A stretch of DNA of 64,000 nt from an uncultured Flammeovirgaceae bacterium (lineage in GTDB: Bacteria; Bacteroidota; Bacteroidia; Cytophagales; Cyclobacteriaceae). Below, piece by piece: positions 10,401 through 16,908 of the stretch. The stretch covers positions 1 to 64,000 of the forward strand of contig CALBPF010000040.1 in assembly GCA_937899105.1 (NCBI GenBank), given 5' to 3'. How positions within the stretch are numbered: position 1 is the first letter of the stretch; every line of letters starts with the position of its first letter. Made by a program: the position numbers and the translations under genes. Under the pieces are notes generated by a model, which worked only from the letters and a program-made list of their open reading frames with translations, made no database searches and was not told the origin of the DNA.

Positions 10401-10718
10401 AGTATTGTTGACTTAAGAATTCTGCAGGATTTCTATATTGAGATGGCCAATGGCAAGAAAAATACGCTTCAACTTTCTCTTGATATCTTCAACTTTGGTA
10501 ACTTCTTGAATAAGAATTGGGGCAAAAGATACAACCGTCAGTTTGCTGGCTATGAACTTCTTGAGTTTGAAGGGTTCCAGGATGGATCAGATACTCCGAC
10601 TTTTTCATTTGATCCATTTGATGAAGATGAACCTTACTTCGGAGATCTTGATGATTCTGGCGTATTGAGTTCAAGATGGCAGATGCAAGTGGGCGTGAGA
10701 TACATATTCGGTAACTAA
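7443..10718 (+). CDS. TonB-dependent receptor, Oar-like, with carboxypeptidase-regulatory domain
   Basis: A 1,091-aa outer-membrane receptor. Residues 1-24 are a signal peptide ending FGQG. Residues 27-115 form a carboxypeptidase-regulatory-like beta-sandwich (NGKVTDSNGEALPGATVIAV, GYFRIPNMRVGG), followed by a TonB-box-like ELAEVVVTA. The plug follows (about 120-250; GMNNRLNAIYIDGAVNND, GFAGGSINAVTRSGTNEFEG), then a long barrel ending in MQVGVRYIFGN with a terminal aromatic residue pattern. Architecture and size match the Oar subfamily rather than SusC. Ligand unknown. The downstream lipoprotein starts 17 nt later, so the two are probably an operon; ppk1 beyond the terminator hints weakly at phosphate-linked uptake. 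Confidence 0.88.
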   Translation: MNQLLRKIVFTIAVSFAAIVAFGQGVTTSSMNGKVTDSNGEALPGATVIAVHTPSGTQYGNVTDLEGYFRIPNMRVGGPYKVTVTFVGYQPFEKSELFLSLGQKYYLDAKLSEGATELAEVVVTAAIDDIFDGNRTGAGTALSTDDINAAPTVGRSLGDFARFNPQTIINEGNDGLEISIGGMNNRLNAIYIDGAVNNDVFGLAASGTNGGQTGVSPISLDAIEQFTVSVAPFDVRQSGFAGGSINAVTRSGTNEFEGSAYYFLRNEDLAGKTPFEEENEDITDRQKLADFTAETYGFRLGGPIVKDKVFFFVNAELQRDETPQPFDFNNYNGDLTTADIDQLVNFLDTQYGYNPGSYLDNTAFLDSDKVIAKLDFNLNQNHKLTLRHSYTKAENLEARQSTSSGIRFINGSEFFVSETNSTALELKSVIGNNMSNHLTIGVTTVRDDRDPSGDPFPAVFIDDGDGGITFGSETFSTANLLDQDIITINNNLEIYKGKHTILVGANAEFYQTKNLFIPDNFGNYSYRRQGSFDFVGTSFLDDFLNGLPATQYSFSYGLNSSTNGDETTGAAAEFNSSQFGLYVQDEIQANDKLKLTVGLRADINFFEDTPGNPFFDDATKDQFPYNLRGASPGQFIDPQVSCSPRVGLNYDVNGDRTFQLRGGEGLFTSRIPLVWPGAAYNNTGLNTGNTFRRVDLGFLGPIPDFEPDVNNQFRDIGVGEQIPSGSVDLFVEDFKVPQVLKFNVAGDKALPGDMVLTVEGIYTKFLNNVYYENINVSRPTTRATGTPDNRLIGYEDRIDGTYGRILLGSNTDKGYAYNLSASLSKDFGFGLKGQLSYSYGDSWTFFVGTSSQNSSQWRGLHAVNGRNNWDEVQRSDFAQGSRILANLTYRKAYAGFASTQVSLVYEGQSGNPYSYVYGDGDDITGEDSRNRELVYVPRNASEIVFADESTAAEQWEALNSFIESDDYLKDRRGQYAERNQSRTPFESIVDLRILQDFYIEMANGKKNTLQLSLDIFNFGNFLNKNWGKRYNRQFAGYELLEFEGFQDGSDTPTFSFDPFDEDEPYFGDLDDSGVLSSRWQMQVGVRYIFGN

Positions 10719-10735
10719 TTCAAGAAAATTAGAAA

Positions 10736-12478
10736 ATGAAAAATTTATTTAAAATATTATTTGCTACATCATTAATGGCGGCAGTTTTTGTAAGCTGCGA
10801 TGATGACGATGACGAAGCATTGGACAATACATTTGGTAATTTCACTTACGAACAAAACTTTTTGACTGTAACCTTTTCAGTTAATGCGTCTGACGATGTT
10901 ATCTCTTACAGCTGGGATTTTGGTGATGGTCAGTCATCAACAACACAAAACGCTTCTGTAACCTATAGTGAATTTGGTACTTACGCCGTGACGCTAACCT
11001 TAAATGACGGAGATGCGACAGTATCCAGAGAAGTAACAGTTACGCCACCTTCAGAAGATGCATCATCATTTGCTGAGATTGAAAGTATATCAATAGGAGG
11101 TGAAGGAGCGGCAGAAATATCTGCTTATGACGCTACTAATCAGAGATTATTTGTAGTCAATAATGATGGAGGTTCTGTCATTGATGTCATGGATTTCTCA
11201 ACACCTTCAGCACTGTCAGTAACTTCATCCATCGATGTATCGTCTTATGGAGGAGGTGTTAATAGTGTTGCAGCTAGCAGTACTTATTTGGCAGCCGCAA
11301 TTGAGGCTGATGAAGCAACGGATCCAGGTGTTGTAGTCGTTTGGAGACTGGATAGCCTGGGGGGTCCTGTAGCAGAGGTCACTGCCGGTGCGCTGCCTGA
11401 TATGGTTACCTTCACTCCTGATGGCAGCTACATACTTGTGGCCAATGAAGGTGAACCTGATGATGATTATCTAATCGATCCTGAAGGTTCGGTAACACTT
11501 ATTTCTACCAGCACTTTTTCAGCTTCAACATTGGGTTTTAGCGGTTTCAATAGCATGGAAGCGGATCTTGAGGAAGATGCCTTTAGAGTATTTGGCCCGG
11601 GTGCTACTCTTGCACAGGATGTTGAACCAGAATTCATTACTGTATCACCCGATGGTTCAACTGCCTATGTAGCACTCCAGGAAAACAATGGGTTAGCCGT
11701 TGTCGACCTTTCTTCAAAAACGATTTCAGGTATTATTCCATTGGGGCTGAAAGATTATTCAATGGCAGGTAACGAAATCGATCCTACTGATGAGGACGGT
11801 ACTTATAATCCTATATCTGTTCCGGCTTTCGGAATGTATCAGCCTGATGCGATAGCAGCGTTTGAAGTAGATGGAGATACCTACATCATATCTGCTAATG
11901 AAGGTGATGCACGAGAGTATGAAGGTACTCCAGGTTTTGTAGGAGAAGATCGGGTAGGCAATGTCATGCTTGATGCCACCGCATTCCCAGATGCAGCAAA
12001 TCTGCAGTTGGATGCTAATTTGGGAAGATTGAAGTTGACATTCGCAATTGGCGACACTGACGGCGACGGCGATTTCGATGTTATCTGGAGTTATGGGGCT
12101 CGTTCTTTTTCAGTCTGGGACGGGTCTACTGGGGCGCTAGTCTGGGATAGCGGAAACGAGCTTGAAACTGAGGTGAATAACGCTGGTTTATACGATGATG
12201 ACAGAAGCGATGACAAAGGTGTAGAGCCTGAAGGAGCTGTTGTCGGTTCTGTTTCAGGTAGTCCAATCGGTTTCATTGGTCTTGAGCGTGTTGATGCTGT
12301 AGCCGTATACGACCTTTCTGATCCAGAGAGTCCTCAGTTTCTGGCAATTCTTGAAACAGGTGACGCACCTGAAGGATTAGTGTTTATCAGCGCTGCACAA
12401 AGCCCAACCAGAAGAAGCTTACTAGTAGTTTCATCGGAGGACGATGGAACGATTAAAGTTTACGAAACTCAGAATTAA
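10736..12478 (+). CDS. Surface lipoprotein with PKD domain and choice-of-anchor I (beta-propeller-like) region
   Basis: A 580-aa lipoprotein. The lipobox cysteine is Cys21 (AVFVSC), followed by a run of Asp/Glu (DDDDDE), the type of acidic signal that sends Bacteroidota lipoproteins to the cell surface. Residues 35-105 are a PKD domain (ISYSWDFGDGQSSTTQNASV). From about 110 to the end is a propeller-like repeat region with TFTPDGSYILVANEGEPDDD, TVSPDGSTAYVALQENNGLA and YIISANEGDAREYEG, matching the choice-of-anchor I family. It has many acidic, possibly Ca-binding loops (DTDGDGDFD). It probably partners the upstream receptor in ligand capture. Enzymatic activity cannot be assigned. Confidence 0.82.
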   Translation: MKNLFKILFATSLMAAVFVSCDDDDDEALDNTFGNFTYEQNFLTVTFSVNASDDVISYSWDFGDGQSSTTQNASVTYSEFGTYAVTLTLNDGDATVSREVTVTPPSEDASSFAEIESISIGGEGAAEISAYDATNQRLFVVNNDGGSVIDVMDFSTPSALSVTSSIDVSSYGGGVNSVAASSTYLAAAIEADEATDPGVVVVWRLDSLGGPVAEVTAGALPDMVTFTPDGSYILVANEGEPDDDYLIDPEGSVTLISTSTFSASTLGFSGFNSMEADLEEDAFRVFGPGATLAQDVEPEFITVSPDGSTAYVALQENNGLAVVDLSSKTISGIIPLGLKDYSMAGNEIDPTDEDGTYNPISVPAFGMYQPDAIAAFEVDGDTYIISANEGDAREYEGTPGFVGEDRVGNVMLDATAFPDAANLQLDANLGRLKLTFAIGDTDGDGDFDVIWSYGARSFSVWDGSTGALVWDSGNELETEVNNAGLYDDDRSDDKGVEPEGAVVGSVSGSPIGFIGLERVDAVAVYDLSDPESPQFLAILETGDAPEGLVFISAAQSPTRRSLLVVSSEDDGTIKVYETQN

Positions 12479-12500
12479 TTAAATAAGATTTCTTTTTACT

Positions 12501-12532
12501 AAAGGAGACTTGGAAACAGGTCTCCTTTTTTT
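12501..12532 (+). terminator. Rho-independent terminator between receptor operon and ppk1
   Basis: AAAGGAGAC (12501-12509) pairs perfectly with GTCTCCTTT (12520-12528) around a 10-nt loop and is followed by a T run to 12532. It ends only 14 nt before the ppk1 start, so it may also act inside a ppk1 leader as an attenuator if transcripts read in from upstream. Confidence 0.8.
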
Positions 12533-12546
12533 AACTTCTTTTACAT

Positions 12547-14574
12547 ATGAAATTCTTCGATCGTGATATCTCCTGGCTCTCATTTAACAAAAGGGTACTT
12601 ATGGAAGCTGCTACCTTGGAGGTACCATTATACGAAAGGGTAAAGTTTCTCGCTATTTACTCGTCCAATCTTGATGAGTTCTTTAGAGTCAGAGTAGCCA
12701 GCCTAAGAAGTATTGCCGAAATTGATAAAAAGAAGATAAATAAGAAGTTCGACAAACCGCCAAAGGAAATTCTGGAAGAACTTATCTCTGAGGTTCATAA
12801 CCAACAGGAAGAGTTTGGAGAAATAAAGCGCAATCTAATTATTCCACAACTAAAGAAAGAGGGCATTTACTTATACCGTAATGAACCACTGCTAAATGCG
12901 CATAAGGCCCCTGCTGAACAATACTTTAAAGAGCATATTTTAGCTACACTTGATCCAATCAACTTAACAGAAGACGGGAGCGAAGCGCCTCACCTTGAGA
13001 ATAAGAGCCTGTACCTTGTCCTGGAAATGCAAAATCAAAACAAGGCGCAAATCGGGCTAGTGAAGATACCCACTGAACTGCCACGCTTTTTCGAGTTGCC
13101 CAAAATAGAAAACATGCATTACTACGTTACGATTGATGACATTATTCGAGAAAATGTAGGATCGGTCTTTTCTGATATTAGCATAAATAAGGCGTACAGT
13201 ATTAAGTTAAATAGGGATGCAGATTTACAAATTGAGGACGAGTATTCCGGAGACCTTGTAGCTAAGATTGAAAAGCAGATAAAGAAACGTGATATGGGCG
13301 TACCTGCCAGATTTCTTTACGATGCAAATATGCCTAAGGCGCTGCTGAAGTTTCTGATGCAACGATTTGACATTGGCGAAAATGATCTTGTTGAGGGTGG
13401 TAGATATCATAACATGAATGATCTTTTTCAACTTCCAAACCCGGTAAGTCCTCTGTTGGAGAATGCTCCACTGCCTGCTTTACATGTGCATGAGTTGGAC
13501 GATGCCACAGCTTTATTCAATGTGATAGACAGGAAGGATATTCTACTCCATTTTCCTTATCAATCATATGACTATGTGCTAAGGTTTTTTGAAGAATCAT
13601 CTGAAGATGAAAGTGTTGTTGATATTAAAGCTACTTTTTACCGAATAGCTGCAGACTCAGCTATTTGTAAGTCTTTGATTAAAGCGGCTGAGAATGGTAA
13701 ATCTGTTACTGTTTTTGTGGAGGTGAAGGCCAGGTTTGATGAGGCCAATAATCTGCAATGGGCTGAAAGGATTGAGAATGCAGGGGCTAAAATCATTTAC
13801 AGTATACCTGGGTTAAAGGTACATGCCAAGGTCGCTTTGGTAACCAGGAAATCTGTTAATAGCAGAGTTACGAAATACGCCTATTTCGGAACAGGAAACT
13901 TCAATGAGAAGACAGCTAAGATATATGCGGATGAAGCATTGCTTACGTGTCAGGATTATCTTACTGATGAACTTGATTCACTCTTTTCCTACCTCAACGA
14001 TCAAAATCTGTCCATCGAATTTAAGGAGCTTCTTGTAGCTCAATTTAATATTAGAAAACAATTTCGGGGGCTGGTAGACAGAGAGATCGAGCATGCTAAA
14101 AAAGGATACAAAGGACATATTATTATTAAGCTTAACAACCTGGAAGATGAAAAAATGATCAATAAGCTTTATGAGGCCAGTGAGGCAGGAGTTAAAGTAG
14201 AGCTAATAGTACGCGCCATTTGTCGATTGAGGCCAGGGGTTAAAGGAATGAGTAAGAATATTACTGTCCATCGTATTGTAGATCGCTATCTTGAGCATTC
14301 CAGGGTTTTCTACTTTTACAACAATGGGGCCGAAGATTTGTATCTAGGTTCCGCAGATTGGATGAAACGAAATCTGTATCATAGAATAGAAGTAGTTTTT
14401 CCTTTATATGATCCTAGCCTAAAAGAAGAGATATTAAAGCTTTTGGAAATACAATTGTCAGACAATGTAAAGGGCTCTTTACTGAATGAACATTTACAGA
14501 ACCAACCTCTGGCGAGCAGCTTAAATCCAGTTCAAGCTCAACTTGACTTTTATGAATGGTTGAAGGATAAATAA
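12547..14574 (+). CDS. ppk1: Polyphosphate kinase 1
   Basis: A 675-aa polyphosphate kinase, which reversibly transfers the ATP gamma-phosphate to polyphosphate. The N-terminal domain starts with the family signature FFDRDISWLSFNKRVLMEA and SSNLDEFFRVRVASLR. Two phospholipase-D-like catalytic domains follow: the first has the autophosphorylated histidine His426 in GLKVHAKVALV, the second His584 in LEHSRVFYF. YFGTGNFNEKTAKIYAD and LYLGSADWMKRN are also typical. Length is slightly below the usual ~690 aa but nothing essential is missing. The ATG follows a terminator directly, so its promoter must overlap that hairpin or lie upstream of it. Confidence 0.96.
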   Translation: MKFFDRDISWLSFNKRVLMEAATLEVPLYERVKFLAIYSSNLDEFFRVRVASLRSIAEIDKKKINKKFDKPPKEILEELISEVHNQQEEFGEIKRNLIIPQLKKEGIYLYRNEPLLNAHKAPAEQYFKEHILATLDPINLTEDGSEAPHLENKSLYLVLEMQNQNKAQIGLVKIPTELPRFFELPKIENMHYYVTIDDIIRENVGSVFSDISINKAYSIKLNRDADLQIEDEYSGDLVAKIEKQIKKRDMGVPARFLYDANMPKALLKFLMQRFDIGENDLVEGGRYHNMNDLFQLPNPVSPLLENAPLPALHVHELDDATALFNVIDRKDILLHFPYQSYDYVLRFFEESSEDESVVDIKATFYRIAADSAICKSLIKAAENGKSVTVFVEVKARFDEANNLQWAERIENAGAKIIYSIPGLKVHAKVALVTRKSVNSRVTKYAYFGTGNFNEKTAKIYADEALLTCQDYLTDELDSLFSYLNDQNLSIEFKELLVAQFNIRKQFRGLVDREIEHAKKGYKGHIIIKLNNLEDEKMINKLYEASEAGVKVELIVRAICRLRPGVKGMSKNITVHRIVDRYLEHSRVFYFYNNGAEDLYLGSADWMKRNLYHRIEVVFPLYDPSLKEEILKLLEIQLSDNVKGSLLNEHLQNQPLASSLNPVQAQLDFYEWLKDK

Positions 14575-14705
14575 TGTATAACCATGAATTGAAGGTCAGG
14601 GAGATATATATGGTACATAAGGCCTGTGTAAGGAATTGGATAATTTTCAACAAAACTTTAATACGCCATCTATTATCTTGCAAGTTGAATTAATCTAAGA
14701 AAGAC

Positions 14706-16430
14706 TTGTTAAAACCTTGCGGGCTTCTTTTCCTTGCGCTCATTCTGAGCCCGTTCAAAATCGTAAATGGACAAAACCTTGAATCTGTAGGTAAGGAGAA
14801 GCCTTTATCTATCACAGGAGGTATTTCTTTAAATCAAATAGCATATGCTGTAGACGGCATTGATTCTCGACGTGACCCGTATTCATTTTACGCTTCGGGA
14901 AATATCAACTTCAATTTATATGGATGGAGCGTGCCTTTGACTTTTGCCTATTCCAATCAAGAAGCTTCATTTCAGCAACCTTTTAATCAATATGGCCTTC
15001 ATCCCACTTATAAATGGATTACAGGACATATAGGTTGGGCCAGTATGAACTTTTCACCTTATACCCTTGGAGGGCATCTCTTCCTGGGCGCTGGTGTAGA
15101 TGCTTCGCCAGGTAAATGGAAATTCAGTACAATGTATGGGCGACTACTGGCAGCAGTCGAACCGGATAGTCTTACAGAAAACTCTGACGTTCCTTCATTC
15201 AGAAGAATGGGGTACGGCTTTAAGGCGGCCTATGCTGATGGCAATGACCAGGCAGCAATTATTTTATTTAGAGCAAAGGATGATGTAAGTTCCATAGCCT
15301 ATGTCCCTGAAGACGAAGATATATTGCCTCTGGAGAATTTGGTGTTGAGTGTTATAGGTAGCAAGGCGATCCTAGAACGGTTTATAGTTAATGCAGAATA
15401 TGCAATAAGTGGAATTACCAGGGATACAAGGAGCGATAGGGTCAGTATTTCTGAAAATCGAATTTTTGCTAATGTCGGAAACTTGTTCCGCCCCCGCCTC
15501 TCCTCGTCATATTATAACGCTATTAAATCGGGGCTTACCTATCAGGGGAACCTCTTTTCCGTGGGTGTGGGCTATGAGCGTGTAGACCCGGGATACCGAA
15601 CGCTTGGCGCCTATTTTTTTAACAATGATCTGGTCAATTACACACTCAATATGGCGACTACTTTTTTTGGGGGCAAGTTGAATGTAGCAGGTAACTTGGG
15701 GTTGCAGCGTGATAATCTTGACGACGAAAAGGTTAGTACAATGGAGCGTACAGTAGGTTCGTTGAACGTGGGTTATGCGGCGAATGAAAGGCTTAATGTT
15801 ACAGCGTCTTATTCCAACTTCACAACATTTACTAATATCCGTTCGCAGTTTGTGGATATTAATCAACTCACCCCTTTTGACAATCTTGACACCCTGGATT
15901 TTACGCAGATATCACAGAATGCTACAGTTAATGCCAATTACATTCTGAGTAGCAATGAAAGCAAACGACAAAACCTGAATGTGAACCTCACTTTTCAAGA
16001 TGCCTCAGACGAGCAGGGAGGTATAGAACAAAATAGCGGGTCACAGTTTTACATGGCCAATGCGGCTTACAGCCTTAGCCTTGTACCTAAAAATATGACT
16101 ATAACCGCAGCCTTTAATTACAATCGAAACGAATCGGTGAGCATTGAGACACAGACGCTGGGCCCAACATTGGCTATAAGTAAATCTTTGTTTGACAGGC
16201 AGTTACGCACCACTCTTTCTACATCTTGGAATGAATCATTCACGAATGGCTCCCAAGTGAGTAGAGTTGTGAATGTAAGAGCTAACGGCAGCTACAGTAT
16301 TAAAAAGAAACATAATTTGAATTTGAGCATGGTGGTGGTAAATCGCGAGTCTGACTCAGAAGGAGGGGCGCAGGCGTTTACCGAGTTTACTGGTACGTTG
16401 GGGTATAGTTATAATTTTAGTAGTAGATAA
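14706..16430 (+). CDS. Putative outer-membrane beta-barrel protein, first gene of the surface/toxin locus
   Basis: A 574-aa protein with a signal peptide (LLFLALILSPFKIVNGQ) followed by alternating amphipathic strands throughout (YSFYASGNINFNLYGWSVPL, LFSVGVGYERVDP, VNANYILSSN), ending in GTLGYSYNFSSR with a near-terminal aromatic, as expected for an outer-membrane barrel. No named family is recognised. The start is TTG: no in-frame ATG lies between the TAA at 14691 and the signal peptide, and AAGAAAG upstream is a weak ribosome-binding site. I infer that it heads the gene run up to 38.06 kb and could anchor or export the products encoded downstream. Confidence 0.6.
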   Translation: MLKPCGLLFLALILSPFKIVNGQNLESVGKEKPLSITGGISLNQIAYAVDGIDSRRDPYSFYASGNINFNLYGWSVPLTFAYSNQEASFQQPFNQYGLHPTYKWITGHIGWASMNFSPYTLGGHLFLGAGVDASPGKWKFSTMYGRLLAAVEPDSLTENSDVPSFRRMGYGFKAAYADGNDQAAIILFRAKDDVSSIAYVPEDEDILPLENLVLSVIGSKAILERFIVNAEYAISGITRDTRSDRVSISENRIFANVGNLFRPRLSSSYYNAIKSGLTYQGNLFSVGVGYERVDPGYRTLGAYFFNNDLVNYTLNMATTFFGGKLNVAGNLGLQRDNLDDEKVSTMERTVGSLNVGYAANERLNVTASYSNFTTFTNIRSQFVDINQLTPFDNLDTLDFTQISQNATVNANYILSSNESKRQNLNVNLTFQDASDEQGGIEQNSGSQFYMANAAYSLSLVPKNMTITAAFNYNRNESVSIETQTLGPTLAISKSLFDRQLRTTLSTSWNESFTNGSQVSRVVNVRANGSYSIKKKHNLNLSMVVVNRESDSEGGAQAFTEFTGTLGYSYNFSSR

Positions 16431-16431
16431 T

Positions 16432-16456
16432 TGTCAGTACCTTGATTTATTTGATT
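16432..16456. repeat. Left inverted repeat of GxxExxY cassette
   Basis: This is the reverse complement of 16879-16903 with a single mismatch (24 of 25). The shared core, read on the minus strand here, is ATCAAATAAATCAAGGTAC, followed by TGACA. It lies between the stop of the barrel gene and the ATG of the GxxExxY gene. Confidence 0.85.
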
Positions 16457-16458
16457 TA

Positions 16459-16908
16459 ATGACTTCCATGATTCAGAATAATACTAAACATAAAGATTTG
16501 ACACATCGAATTATTGGATGTGCGATGAAAGTCCATTCTGAATTGGGTAATGGGTTCCAAGAAGTGATCTATCAGAGATGTTTAGCCTTAGAGCTTGAGG
16601 AAGTAGGTCTTGGCTACGAGCGTGAAAAGGAAATCCCCATATACTATAAAGGCGTTGACGTCGGCTTAAGAAGGGTAGATTTTCTTGTGGAAGATAAAAT
16701 TATGGTTGAGCTAGAAGCAGTGATTGAATTGGAGGATGTGCATTTGGCACAAGCCATGAATTACTGTGAGGCGTATCACCTGGAAATTGCATTATTAATC
16801 AATTTCGGGGCTAGAAGTTTACAATTCAAAAGGGTACACAATAATAAATTGAGTAAAACTAAATCAAGCCAATCCTGCAATCAAATAAATCAAGGTACAG
16901 ACAGGTGA
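16459..16908 (+). CDS. GxxExxY protein, PD-(D/E)XK-like fold, lacking the usual catalytic lysine
   Basis: A 149-aa protein of the GxxExxY family. The name-giving motif is Gly32-Glu35-Tyr38 (GFQEVIYQ). The nuclease-like core RVDFLVEDKIMVELEA has Asp74 and Glu84, but where the family normally has ExK (VELKA) this copy has Glu86, so nuclease activity may be lost. The last ~9 codons are encoded by the right inverted repeat and the stop overlaps the GTG start of the next gene (GTGA). It is the only non-envelope product in the run, which supports later insertion. Function of the family is not established. Confidence 0.85.
   Translation: MTSMIQNNTKHKDLTHRIIGCAMKVHSELGNGFQEVIYQRCLALELEEVGLGYEREKEIPIYYKGVDVGLRRVDFLVEDKIMVELEAVIELEDVHLAQAMNYCEAYHLEIALLINFGARSLQFKRVHNNKLSKTKSSQSCNQINQGTDR
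16879..16903. repeat. Right inverted repeat of GxxExxY cassette
   Basis: Inverted partner of 16432-16456 with one mismatch at 16899. It encodes the C-terminus of the GxxExxY protein and ends 1 nt before the GTG start of the next gene, so it also occupies that gene's ribosome-binding region. Confidence 0.85.

Larger units (their letters stand above)
16432..16903 (+). mobile_element. Putative GxxExxY cassette bounded by 25-bp inverted repeats
   Basis: Two 25-nt sequences (16432-16456 and 16879-16903) are inverted copies of each other with one mismatch and enclose exactly one gene. The 472-bp unit sits in the junction between two genes of an otherwise tightly packed run: its left edge is 1 nt after a stop codon and its right edge 1 nt before a start codon. 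I see no target-site duplication and no transposase, so mobility would need help in trans or occur by recombination at related repeats. GxxExxY genes next to short repeats of this kind recur in Bacteroidota as far as I recall; this is recollection, not a search. Confidence 0.5.

Noticed and set aside
16432..16903. Classical insertion sequence
   Set aside because: No transposase and no visible target-site duplication; kept only as a repeat-bounded cassette.
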